Of a stretch of 64,000 nt of DNA, positions 23,348 through 34,178 are shown piece after piece. How positions within the stretch are numbered: the stretch's first letter is position 1; each line of letters starts with the position of its first letter. The stretch comes from Polyporus tsugae. Lineage: Eukaryota; Basidiomycota; Agaricomycetes; Polyporales; Polyporaceae. Below the pieces are notes generated by a model. That model ran no database searches. It saw nothing but the letters and a program-made list of their open reading frames with translations, and was not told where the DNA came from. The translations under genes were made by a program, and so were the position numbers. The stretch covers positions 935,001 through 999,000 of the forward strand of contig JAHRBS010000012.1 in NCBI GenBank assembly GCA_024305745.1, in the 5' to 3' direction.

Positions 23348-24804
23348 TCTATCCATTATGAATACCTGCGAGCCCCTTGATCTTCCACATCCCGTCCAAC
23401 CTCCGCATCTAGTGTCCAGGGATAATTCAGCGAAATCAGCGCTCGATAGGTAAGATGCACCGACCAACTCCACAAAGCCCTCTTCGCGTATGACCTCTGC
23501 GACCAAGTTCTCCAGCTCCTGTTTTGAGAGCGCATACAGCCCGTCACTATCTGTCAGGGTGGCCACAATCTCCGACTTCAGTTCCGGTCTAGCAGAGCGA
23601 GGAGAGGGTGTCGGCTGAGCCGTAACGAGAGTAGCGCTGGAGCCTGTCCTAGGGGTCGACGTTGGGGTTGCCTGAGACGGCTGGGTGCTCCGTGGAAAAC
23701 TCGCTTGCGGAGGGACAGGAGGTGGCGGCATCAGTACAGGCGAGCTTGGTACCGGTCGTGAGGTATACGCAGGTGGAGGAGATGAGCTCGGGAGTGAGGA
23801 ACTGGAACCAGTCGTTTCGACGTCGACCGAGGATCCGTGCACGCGGACGGATCGATTCGCGTATGTATCGGGGGCAGAAAGGTCTGACGAAGATTGTTGA
23901 ACCAATGCAGGGGAGATGGTCATAGCAAGCGAAGCACTGGAAGACACAGAGGCGGAAGGGGGAGTCGGCGGTTCGCCTCCGTGAGGCGGAGTATCCCAGT
24001 TCAACAGTTTGTTCAAGCTGGATGATTTTGGAAGAGCAGTAGCAGAGCGCTGGACTGTCGCGGACAGAGGCGCAGCTAGGGGCATACTCGACACGGTCGG
24101 TCGCACATTGGAAGCCGGAGGACGCTGTGCGGTCCTGGCTGTATGCGCAGTTGTTGTAGAACGCCCTGGTACCGAGATAGGTGGCCGAGCTTCCGGAGGT
24201 CGTGGGCCGCGAGCAGGAGGTCCTGTGTTCGGTTTGCATGGGCAAATGAAGCGGATACAGTCGATGAAGTTGGTCGCCGAACTCTCGTTCTGAAACGTAA
24301 TTTGGAAACGTCGATATTGCTACAGCAGAGCATGAATCGCCCGCATGAGTGAAACGCAAATGAGGAGCCGTACCGGAGTTACGCCTGGAGGAGGGAGGCA
24401 AGGGTGCTGATACCGAAGGCCGACGACAGGTCCCTGATAGACGGCTTTCAATGGGATGCCCTGGGTCGGTTGCTGGGAAGGCAGCCCGGAATAATTCATG
24501 AGTTCGAGGTCCTCCTACAATCTAGATGTCCAGAAGGTACGGTGATGAGAGCGACAACTATCCTTACGAATGTCACCTCTCTTCGATCGACATCCATCGA
24601 GTCTTGTCCCGCGCTGAACGTCCAAATGATCCTGATTTTATATGACTCAAGACGTCCATCGGATGTTTTCCTCGTGTCAAGCATGAGTCGGATAACTGGG
24701 TTAATGAAATGTTGCCATTCGAGTTCCCCTTGAGGTGAGTGACTGTATGCGCTCGAATACTTCATGAGCTCGAAGGTGGTCGTAGCTGTGGTAGAGAAAG
24801 ACAT
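23348..24804 (-). CDS. Candidate Rec114-like meiotic recombination protein
   Basis: Exon 1 from ATG 24804 reads FELMKYSSAY, then LEWQHFINPVIRLMLDTRK, a beta-rich pattern like the N-terminal fold of Rec114, a partner of Spo11 in meiotic break formation. A middle exon (about 24510-24430) gives LKAVYQGPVVGLRYQHP. Then RRFQITFQ joins NESSATNFIDCIRFICPCK (about 24322-24240). A Pro/Ser-rich low-complexity region of about 200 residues follows. The C-terminus reads YALSKQELENLVAEVIREEG and FVEL, then after an intron (about 23477-23422) MRRLDGMWKIKGLAGIHNG, with stop TAG 23350-23348. A short conserved head, a disordered middle and a small helical tail is the Rec114 layout. This family diverges fast, so the name is tentative. 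The gene itself is well supported by composition and joins. Confidence 0.5.
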
Positions 24805-25236
24805 GGTCGAGTCTTCAGGCGATCAAGTAGTTATGTTTATAAAGCAGAATTATGGAGCCTGCAGAGCGATGGGAGTTGAGTTAAGTTGTGGGCTGGTGGT
24901 GGTGAGAAGGCCTGAGTGCATGACAGACGCTCCATCTAGGTTGGGTGTGGCAGTACTATGGCCTGAGCCACCCGAGCTGGCAGAGCCCTGTAGCAGGAAT
25001 CAAAAACGCGTACCTCCAAGAGGTTTGTAGGATGCAATGGAAGGGAATGCACCACTGGATCGCTGTACAAAACATCATTTCATGAGCCACAGTCGGCCCA
25101 CTACTCTCTTCATAATTGGGATGGATTGCGGAAGGCACACTGTTCTAGATATTCGGGAGGTCCAAGGTAGCCATCGTCAAGGCACATTCAGTAAATCCAT
25201 ACAAGCGATATAGTACATATTCAGGCGAGTATCAGC
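24805..25236. other. Intergenic, nothing recognised
   Basis: Upstream of the candidate Rec114 gene and downstream of FAD monooxygenase 1. No conserved ORF was seen. Confidence 0.35.
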
Positions 25237-27417
25237 TCAGACGTTGGCGAAGATACGCGAAAAGTATACCCGGAGGCCGTCCACATCGTGAGCGAAGGCA
25301 CCCACATATCCATCAGGGCGAACCGCGACAACAGCCAACCCATCTCCAGTCACATGGTATGCCTTGTGCGCGTGGCCCTCCTTGTCGTGGTACACATCGG
25401 CGCCGGCGACAGCCGCGGGGACGCCGTTGCGACCAATGATGACCGTCCGCACCAGCCCCTCGGGGTAGGCCTCTGCGGCCTTGACGACGCCCGACACATC
25501 GGCGCCCTCCGGAGCGAAGACGAGCAGCGTATGGAAGGACGGCTTGAAGATGCTGAAGAGCGCCGTCTCACTCCCGTCGGCGGCGACGAGGGTGGGCGCG
25601 TCGGGCGCACGGTCTCCCGCACGCACATCTCCGCCAGGGTAGCCCTCGTACGCATGGCCCTTCATCTCGTCCTCGGAGAGGCCCAGCGTCCCGCGCACGT
25701 CGTGCACCAGGGGGCTCCAGCGGTAGTTGATCTCGTACTGGCGGAGCGCCATGTTGCGCCATTGCAGGAAGGCCGTCTTGTCCTCTGGCGTGGTGTTCGG
25801 GTCATCCCCCTTCTTGACGATCGTGTGCTGGTAAAGGTTGGACGTGGTGGCGAGCATGAGGGTGACGACAGGGCGGCGTTCGGTCTCGTAGGTGGATAGG
25901 AGCGTGGAGGGCGCAAGCCCCTTGTGGACGAGGGCTAGCTTCCAGCCGAGGTTGAACTGTCGTGCCCGTCAGGATTCTGAAATGAGTAACGAAAGGGCAA
26001 ATGAGCTTACCGAGTCTTGGACACTGGTGTTCAGTCCTTGACCTCCGGATGGAGAGTGAATATGCGCGGCATCTAAAGCTAGGGTTAGGAAATGTACCCT
26101 AATGCGAGGTGGATGTGAGAATGCTTACCCCCGACGATGAAAACGCGACCATTATAAAACTTGTTGATCATCATGACCTTCGGCCTGAATTTATAATAAG
26201 CATACCGTCGATTGATCGGAACAGGGCAAATACTCACTTCCAGTAGGTCAACGAGGTGAAGTTCTTGATGACGAGCTCCGGGCGACCCGTCTGCTCTCTG
26301 ATGAAGCTCGCAAACTTCTGCTCGTCCAACAAATGCATTGGATCGAAGTTCTGGCCTCCAACGCCGACATGGAATTTGCCCGATCCGTCCTTGGGTCTGA
26401 TGCTGAGACTGTACAGGAACGAGGGTTAGTTGCACATGTCCATTCGTGATCACTGTGTGAGAGTGCGTACGTAAACGTGTCAGGCTTCGTGAAGATGTAC
26501 CAGAACTGGTCATGTCAGATGCCTTCAGTATAGTATTCCCAAGTTGGAGTCAATTGAAGGTACCCACCTCGGAATCGATTCCCTCAAGTTCCACGTCTGC
26601 CCATACCTGACCATCTTCTTCCTTCGTCTCGCCCTCATAAGCGATACCGACGGCGCGTCTAGTGAAGCCTGTATAGGTGCAAAGCGTTGGTCGACGCGCC
26701 AGGAACAGGTTGCTATGAGGACTCACCCTTGGCGCCGTCGGCACCGACAACGTACGGGGCACGGATGGTCTCAGTAGCCTCCGAGCCGTCGGATGCGACC
26801 TTCTTCACGACCACAGTGACGCCGTCGGAGTCCTGCTCCAACGAGACCGGTTCTGTGCCGAGCTCGACGTGCACACCGCTCTTCGCGAGGTGGTCCCGGA
26901 AGATCCCCTCAGTGATGTACTGGCTCATCGCCTGGCCGTTCTACGGAGCGTACACGGCTGTGAGCGCTGTCGTTCAGAGCTCCTGCATCCACGCAACACT
27001 CACCTCTGGGCGATCCGGGGTCCACTCGAATTTCTCATGCATCGACCAAGTGCGGCTCGGCTCCGTGGTGTTGGGGAGCCTGTAGGCGCGGGACAGGACG
27101 CGCTTGCGGGCGTGGACGCGTGCATCGTCGAGGATGCCGAGGAAGCGGAAGACCTCCATGGTCCGGGGCTTCACAAACCGGTGAGCACGCGGAGAGGTCA
27201 AAACGTTGAACGAGTTGCTTACCTGCAGACCGGAGCCACGGGACTGCTGGTGGAACGAGGCCGCCTTGTCGATGATTCGAACGGGGACCCCGTTCTGCGT
27301 CAAAGTCAACGCTGCAGCAAGTCCAGCTGGACCACCACCAATCTAACAGACATGGGTTAGTGGGGTTGAGCTGATAGGAATAGCGGGGATGGAACTCACG
27401 ATGAGGATTGGCTGCAT
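25237..27417 (-). CDS. FAD-dependent aromatic monooxygenase 1 (phenol hydroxylase type)
   Basis: Class A flavoprotein hydroxylase (FAD_binding_3 plus a thioredoxin-like C-terminal domain), using NAD(P)H and O2 on an aromatic substrate. ATG 27417 opens a tiny exon, MQPILI, spliced to IGGGPAGLAAALTLTQNG (the GxGxxG dinucleotide fold). Next come PRTMEVFRFLGILDDAR, the DG motif YVVGADGAKG and, after an intron at about 26075-26128, the GD motif read as VGDAAHIHSPSGGQGLNTS. The C-terminal exon has NYRWSPLVHDVRGTLGLSED, AYEGYPGGDVRAGDRAPDAP, FHTLLVFAPEGADVSG and VAVRPDGYVGAFAHDVDGL, typical of the thioredoxin-like domain. About seven introns and roughly 560 residues. It is paralogous to the gene at 48068-50267. 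The substrate is unknown. Confidence 0.9.
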
Positions 27418-27644
27418 TGTACAAATATTTGATAAGTTTGAGGTTTGGGAAGTTAATGAAGATGCGTTGGAGGGACAGGAGTTGCTGAGCTGGTTAGAGA
27501 CCCCTCGGGCATTTGAAGAGCCTTTATAGTGCTCGGTTGTGCCCCCTGCGGAAGCATGGCGTACGTAGACGTGGTCGCGGCGACGCTACCCTCGTCACCA
27601 TCGACTCGCAAGTCCTACTAACCATCCGCATGTCTGGCAGAACT
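27418..27644. other. Upstream region of FAD monooxygenase 1
   Basis: Promoter-side flank between the monooxygenase start and the dispersed repeat. No ORF was recognised. Confidence 0.3.
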
Positions 27645-27978
27645 TGGGAGGAGCTCGGCGACGCGCTACCGAGGGCAAGCAGTGGTGCTCGGCGACGGAA
27701 CACCGAGGGTAAGCAGCACAAGCAGATGATGAGTCAAACGCGCATACACATTGCCGCTTCGGATCAGATTTCTAAGTGATCCGACTGCGCCTGCACAGCA
27801 ATGGCAGCCACGCCGGGGAAGACACCAACTCGAGTCCAGACAAAACATATGGAATACTTTTCTTGTCAGATACAATACAGCATGTACTCAGCCAGAACGA
27901 GCTCGAGACGTGTTGGTGCTGAAGCAGAAGTGACCGCCGAGCTGGACAGAGCTCGACTTTGAGCACAGCGTATACTGA
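27645..27978 (-). repeat. Dispersed repeat, copy A (about 330 nt)
   Basis: The reverse complement matches 63665-64000 over its whole length at high identity by eye, including TCATCATCTGCTTGTGCTGC and CTGTGCAGGCGCAGTCGGAT. The outer edge near 27978 reads TATACGCTGTGCTCAA in repeat orientation. The other edge cannot be placed because copy B runs off the window. Nested near-palindromes (CTCGG...CGCCGAG, twice) lie at the 27650-27710 end. No transposase is visible. It could be a non-autonomous element, a solo LTR piece or a fragment of a larger element. Confidence 0.8.
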
Positions 27979-28402
27979 GCGAAAGCTGTACGACCATCGG
28001 CACTACTTAGCGTTAACATTGTCGCTTTGCGCGCGCGCTGGCGTCCTACACCTCCGAGAAGGCTCAGGGTTGAGCTTGAAGCTTGAAGCTTGAGGTACAT
28101 AGCGTGGTCAACATATGGCGTAGGGGCATTGGCCAGCGGCGACATTGCAAGGGCGAATAAAATTCACACCTCCAATGTTTATGTCCTCCGTACAAACAAC
28201 TAGCCCTAAATTTCTTGAGCACATCTGAGTCTTGCGGATGTTGAATGAATCAACGATATGTTTAGCCCGCGGCGACAAGAACGTTGAAGTATGACTTGAG
28301 AAAGATACTACATGAATATCATTACATAGAGTGCAGGTGCTTTCAAGAAGGATCGTCGGCAGCGGACAAGTCGAAGCATGGGAAGAACACTGGTGCGAGT
28401 CA
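27979..28402. other. Intergenic, nothing recognised
   Basis: Between the repeat copy and the J-domain-like gene; contains a short tandem repeat at 28074-28093 and no recognisable gene. Confidence 0.3.
28074..28093. repeat. Short tandem repeat (GCTTGAA, about 3 units)
   Basis: Two full copies and one partial copy of a 7 nt unit read directly from the sequence. Confidence 0.8.
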
Positions 28403-29065
28403 TCAGTCCTGTAGAGACCTGAGGATATGAAATACGCTATTAATCCCAGTGCGCACGGTATCCAAGTCTTGTTCCACCGTCCGCGCTACCACACCGGCCA
28501 TCTTGTCTGGGTGCCAGCGTAAGATGGCGCTGCGTATCCTGCCCTTCCTCGACACAATGTTAGTTCTTACTCGCAGGGGTGCGAGGAAGAAGTCAGTAAC
28601 GGCGTCAGAGGTCAAGTCTTCAATGGAGGTTGGGGATGGGCTGACAGGCCATGGAATATCTGTGAACGCCACTGGGGTGGCGGTGGTGAGGAGGACGCGC
28701 CAGCGTACTTCGTAGGCATCCCACTGTTCGAGTGCTTTACGTTCCTCGTCGAACAAACGGACCTCCTCACGGAGTTGAACAGTGCGTGCTTTGTCCTTGC
28801 GTCCGAACGCGTCGCGTAACCAACCGCCCGAACGGATCCACTCCATTTCACCCAGTCGGATCTGCTCGCGCTCCAACTCATGTCTCTGCGCCCGCGCCTG
28901 CACCTCCGAGTCCAGCTCCTGCTCAGCATCTCGCGTATGTCCTTGTGATTGCTTCGGAGATACGTTGGAGGGTGAAACGTTGATGTCTTTGTCCGCAAGT
29001 GTCTGTCTGAAAGCCGAAGGTGGGGTCGAAGGGCCGAGAGGTGGAAAGGCAAAATAACCGGCCAT
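28403..29065 (-). CDS. J-domain-like protein with WHPDK motif (NFKBIL1-like)
   Basis: Small charged protein of about 220 residues if it starts at MAGYFAFPPLG (29065); the frame is open up to 29251, but that extension looks like 5' leader. The N-terminus is Pro/Ser-rich. The middle is a Glu/Arg-rich helical region (residues about 50-130: EQELDSEVQARAQRHELERE). The C-terminal module contains RKGRIRSAILRWHPDKMAGV, in which HPD sits as in J-domain helix II/III, as seen in NFKBIL1-type proteins. The conserved EWIRSGGWLRDAF stretch lies upstream of it. It ends FHILRSLQD at 28403. Single exon. By analogy it might contact Hsp70 chaperones, but the full J-domain is not present, so the role is unknown. 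Confidence 0.65.
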   Translation of the reverse strand: MAGYFAFPPLGPSTPPSAFRQTLADKDINVSPSNVSPKQSQGHTRDAEQELDSEVQARAQRHELEREQIRLGEMEWIRSGGWLRDAFGRKDKARTVQLREEVRLFDEERKALEQWDAYEVRWRVLLTTATPVAFTDIPWPVSPSPTSIEDLTSDAVTDFFLAPLRVRTNIVSRKGRIRSAILRWHPDKMAGVVARTVEQDLDTVRTGINSVFHILRSLQD

Positions 29066-29512
29066 ATGGGGCGGAAGGGATGAGCGGAGTGTGATAGTGT
29101 GAGGAGAGAGCAGAAACTCAGAAAGACGACTGGGGAGGGTGGGTATCCATGGCCGAAAGAAGCAAGAAGGGCAGGAGCGCCGCATAAGAACCAGACCTGA
29201 GGGGACCCCGGAACCGCGTTGTCCAATCCTGAGAACAGTGACCCCGTCCACACCTCGTCCGACGTTGACTCTAATCCTCCTCGGAGGCTCAGTGGACGCA
29301 GTCGGATTAGTAGTAGATAGCTTGTGCGCTGTATGAAGATATCAAGAGCGTAGATAGGATACTAGAGGGAACCATGCGCGGGGGGTTTGAACTCCGCGGA
29401 GGGAGGGCGGTTAATCGGGACACTCGTCGCAGTGTCTGACTCTGACGCTGTCCCAGTCCTCTCGATCTGCCTCTGTCTGTCGCCGCCGCCTAGCGCCAGT
29501 CTTAGTCTCTCG

Positions 29513-32500
29513 ATGAGCTCGTACTACCGAGAGCATGTTGCCTATCCTAATGTTTCCGCCGGCCCATATCCTCCCCATCTCGTCACTGCCCTCGACAACG
29601 TCGCCAACAACATTACCAATACCCATCAGGACGACCCCAAACGTTGCTCTGTCAAAGGATGCTCCGCCCCACTCCCTCTGGACTGTCCTCACAAGATGTG
29701 CGAGGAGTGCCGCGGTCGTCACCGCGTATATGCCATGACAAAACGCGCCAAACGCAAGATGGAGAAAGCCCTCCTTAATGGCTCGGCGCAGAACGGCCAG
29801 CCTGTTGCCTGGATGCCCCCAGATGACGCGACGCAAGCGGAGCAGGAACATCCTGGACAATCGCCTGAACCAATCGCGGGTCCGTCGCGTCAATTCGAGG
29901 TAATGCTCCATTCTGTTCTTCAATCCCCCCAGCATGTGAGCGTCCTAGAAATGGCGCGAAATCGTCTTCATCCCCACCGCGGTCCTAGCAACTATCCCAT
30001 ACACCATGCACTCTTTTCTGGTGGTCACTATGAATGAGCGTGCATGGCCGTTGGTCGTGACCCGGAGATCTGGACTTGCTATCTATCGCGTGTGTCGAGC
30101 CGTCAGGGTGCCTTGAAGCGGCTTGGTCGATTCTAGGCTGTCCACGTTCAGCAATGCTCGTTTTCGAATGTTACGCCAGCATTTGGGACGGTAGCCTTGT
30201 CATTGACCGTCCGTGAGTTGTTGCACCGTTGTGGCTTACCACGGCGTATGGCCTCCTACAAGGCGGCATCTTCTATGGCGCCTTGATGAGCTGGAGTACA
30301 TGGTGACGGGAGTGTACAGTGTCTTAATCATCATCCTAGTGAGATAACACAATGGCCAACGGCTGGTTGCTGACCTGCATACATTTATTATCTAACGATT
30401 AGCCTTAGTGCGTGCCTGATGAATCGACCTTCTCATCCCCTCCTTTCGGAGGCTTGCTGAAAATTCTTTACTGACGCCCTGCAGTCTCCCCCTCAGTTAC
30501 CAGTGGAGCAGTCCCACGAGCCAGAATACGACTTCTCACAGCAATGGGACGCCAACTCGATCGACCCTCGTCTCTTCTCTCAGATCCACAGTCATACATC
30601 TGAACTTGCCGGGGCCTTGATCCTCCCTCTACCGCCCCATCACCCAGCAAATCATGAGGTATACTCGCGCAACAGCCATCCACCACAACAACAACTCCGA
30701 CCCCGTTCTGCTGCGTCGCCTCCCTCTCCCCCGTCTCCTCCGCCTGCGCCAGAAATTCACCCAGTGCTCGCCGAAGTGCTCAAGACTGTTCCCGGTCTCA
30801 ACCTAACGACCCGAGTAACATCTGGGCCCACGGTCCCTCCCGGCCCCTCCGATGGACCGCTTCCTCCGCGTTTCTGCTCAATCAAAGGCTGCAAGACCCT
30901 CATTGCCGGCAACTCGTTCTTCAAGATGTGCGAGCCCTGTCGGGATCGCTATCGCAGCTACGGGACGACCAAGCGCGCGAAGTGGAAGCGCGGGAAGGAG
31001 GTGGTCGTGGCCGAGCTTCACCAGCTCCGTGACAAGGAGGACGCACGCTGCGTCTCCGAGGGCCTCTCACCCCTTTCGCCCCCCCACAACGAGCAATGGC
31101 AGGAGTACCACCCCGGTGAAGGCGAGCCTCCGAACCCCGCCAGTGGTCCTCAGACGCCATCGGGTACTCCTGGCCCCGCTGATGCTGGAGAAGAGGGAAG
31201 TAGCTCTACGCCCATGCCCCCGCGCATGTGCACCGTCTCACACTGTCGCGAGATCCTGCCGGGCGGCTACCAGTTCCTCCGCTGCGAACGCCACCGCATA
31301 CAGAACCGACACCACAGTAAGCTCAAGCGCGTACGCGACAAGGAGGTCAAGGCGCAAGTCTACGATGGCTGGGCCGCCGCCATCGCCCCGCGTGCGGACG
31401 GCGAGGGCCCTGTCGACGGCAACACGGCACCCCTTGTGGACGCTGACGCGGCGGCGGCGCGGGAGCTTGCCTTCGCCTTCAGGGAGCTCGACGACCAGCC
31501 ACACGACGGCCCGGGGCCGCTCGGCGTGGGGTCCGAATTCATCTCGGAGGCGGCCGCGGTGGATTTCATCCACGAGACGGGCACGGGCATCAGTGCTACG
31601 CTCGCGATGATGGTGGATCAGCAGCCGACGGCGGACACCCCGGTCGGCGAGCCGACGACGGGCGTGCCCCCCGCGGCGCGCGGGATGCGCCGGACGAACC
31701 ACGTGTGCTCGATCAAGGCATGCTCGAACCTGCTGTCGCCGAGCAATCCCTGGAAGATGTGCGACCTGTGCCGCTCGCGCGACCGCGCGGGGCGGCGGAT
31801 CAAGGCGCTCAGGGACAGCGGGCTCATCCCGCCCGAGGAGGCGGCGGCGAAGATCGTCGAGGTACGGATGGAGGTCGAGGGGAAGGAGAGGAGGGAGAGG
31901 AAGGACAAGGGGACGAAGAAGAATAAGGGGAAGAGGAAGAGCACGGATGGGGAGGGAGTTGTGCGGGAGGGCTCTGATGCGGGCTCGGGCTCTGCGCCCC
32001 AGCAGCCGTCGCATGGAGAGGGCTCGGGGGCCGCGACGGAAGAAGACGTCTCTGGTGCCCAAGGAGATGACGACCCCCAGACGTCTGTGTTCAGCAGCGT
32101 TCCGGTGCCGAACCATTCGAACCTTGTTTTCATGCAGCCCTTGTTGGGACAGTTCGCGTCTCATCTCCAACATTTGGCTCAGGTACGCTTTTGTTTTTAA
32201 CACGTATTTGGCGCCGCTGTGTTGACTATATACGTTATACTCAGGCGAGTAGCAGCAGCGTGTCTAACGCCACCGGCGCAAGTCAGGGATCTGGCGAAGA
32301 GGGTGCGCCCTCTTCGACCAACGGAGCCAATGCCGGTGATCCGCCTCCTGTTGCACCGAAGAAGCGAGGCAAGGGGAAAGGCAAAGCGAAAGCAACGCAG
32401 GAGGAGAGCACGTCTCAGTCCACAGATGCCCCCATGTCCGCCTCCCAGGCACCCCCTCCGCACTATTCGCCACCAAATGGGCATCCATACCCTTACTATA

Positions 32501-33340
32501 TGCCGCCGTTCATGCCACCGTTCGGAGCGCCCCCTGGATTCACTTATGGTTATCCAGCACCACCCTTATCGCCAAGTAAAGGTGGAGCATACTCACCACC
32601 TGTGTACCAACCTCCGCCTTACGGCGCCTACCCGTACCCGTACCCATATCCAGGTCATCCGTACCCGTACGCAGGTCAGACATACCCACAGCCTCCTGGT
32701 CAGTCGTACTCGGCGCCGCCTACTGGACAATCATACACCCCTCCACCGCCGTATCCCCCATCCCCATCTGGAGAACCGTCACAGACTCAGCAGTCTTCTT
32801 ATCCTCCGCCCGTGCCGCTGTATCCGTACGCGCATCCGTACCCAGTTCCTCCGCCACCCGCACCGCATCAACCTCCAACGACGGAAAACCCTCAGCAGCA
32901 ATCTCAACAACCTAGTCCGTCAGCACCAGAAGACCCACCCATCTCAGCCCAGTCTTCAGCCTCTACCAAGCGTTCCAAGACCTCCAAGACCTCGACGAAG
33001 AGCAACTCTGCGAAAGGCAACGTGGCCAAGGATACCTCGCCAAACAAGCCTACCACAGGGGCTGAGGAGCCGGCGCAGAAAGGACCGAGGTTCATTGTGC
33101 GGACGAGCGAAACTTACGAGTCCCCGGTCACCAATCGGACTAGGCCGTTGTTCTCGCTGAAGCGGCCGCGGGACGAGGATGGCCGCGGGGACATGTCCCC
33201 GAACAAACGTGCAGAGCCGGAGACGCCTGGGACGTACTCGCAGTTCAGGCTGAACGGAACTCCTATTCCCACTCCCCCACCGCCAATACCCGGGACGGGC
33301 GTGCTGAACCCGTCTGACTTTGCTCCTGCTTCTAATCCCA

Positions 33341-33377
<37 letters not shown>

Positions 33378-33691
33378 TGTGGAGGAGAACGTGACCCCAG
33401 TTCCTACTGCTGTCGTAGCGGAGAACGGCGTCCCGGAGAAGGTGAGGAACAGTTATTTAATATTTGGAACGACGGCAAACGATTGACCTGAAATGTGCAT
33501 ATCAGCAGGCTCAGTGCGGCAACAAGACTTGCAAGCGCATTTTGCCTTCGCCTTCCGGGACTGCCGGCTCCTTGTGCGAGCGGTGCCGAGAGCGCCTAAA
33601 AAAGAAACAGGCCAAGGCGAAGCAGCGGTTCAAGCTGGAGCCGAAGGCGTTGGTGCGTCGTGACTTGAGCGCTGCTGTTAGTACGGCGTAA
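29513..33691 (+). CDS. Large disordered protein with five repeated Cys modules, function unknown
   Basis: Four exons: 29513-29899, 30485-32182, 32245-33441 and 33509-33691, about 1,150 residues. Five related modules of the form C-x4-C-x(8-14)-C-x2-C (C-x2-H in one), each followed by a basic helix, are spaced along it. They are CSVKGC...MCEECRGRHRVYAMTKRAK (29660s), CSIKGCKTLI...MCEPCRDRYRSYGTTKRAK (30872 on), CTVSHCREIL...RCERHRIQNRHHSKLKR (31230 on), CSIKACSNLL...MCDLCRSRDRAGRRIKA (31708 on) and CGNKTCKRIL...LCERCRERLKKKQAKAK (33516 on). Between modules 4 and 5 lie a Lys/Glu-rich tract and a Pro/Tyr-rich tract (about 32450-32880). Exon 2 has no ATG of its own at its start, so it must be spliced to exon 1 across a 585 nt intron. 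The modules look zinc-binding and the basic tails suggest nucleic acid contact; both are inference. I do not recognise a named family. Confidence 0.75.
33341..33375 (+). repeat. Coding hexanucleotide repeat (CTCCTG)n
   Basis: A nearly perfect CTCCTG run inside exon 3 of the Cys-module gene, encoding an Ala-Pro tract. Its length is likely to vary between strains. Confidence 0.85.
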
Positions 33692-34178
33692 AACGGGGGC
33701 AGGATGGATCTGCTGGTCGCGCTTTTACGTTATCTATGCTTAACGAAACTTTAGTACATAAGCTTTAGTGTTGCTATCGGCTTAATGCACGTACATATAC
33801 TAAGTAGCCTTACAGTCTCTGGTGTTCGATGAAACCCGGAATGATCGTGTCTAGTTCAACTACGGTAGTGCGTGCCACACGGCGTCTGGTCATATCGCAG
33901 CAACGGTCAACATCGATAGGATGCTGAAAGTGGCCAGCTGCAGCCTTGTATCATGCACATGATCAATGCTTTTCTCCAATGCCGGGACTCGGAACTATGG
34001 AACATGTTTGGCCAGGGGAAGTCAATGAACTTGGTCGAGTTCTCAGATGCCATTTGCACGTGCCTTTGGCATACCGAACAATGGCATCCTTCGGTCCGTG
34101 TACTCTTATATACTTAACGGTGCGTATGTACCATCCCCACCATCGTTAGTCCACCGACACCACAGCGATAGACCGAGG
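33692..34178. other. Intergenic between Cys-module gene and dienelactone hydrolase
   Basis: 3' flank of one gene and promoter of the next on the same strand. No RNA gene or conserved ORF was seen. Confidence 0.35.

Noticed and set aside
27666..27875. Small conserved protein shared with the window end (63750-63980)
   Set aside because: The similarity is at the DNA level across a non-coding repeat, includes indels, and the frame has no domain or good start.
31238..32203. 321-residue minus-strand ORF opposite the Cys-module gene
   Set aside because: Arg/Leu-rich shadow with no motif; the plus strand has repeated Cys modules in one frame.
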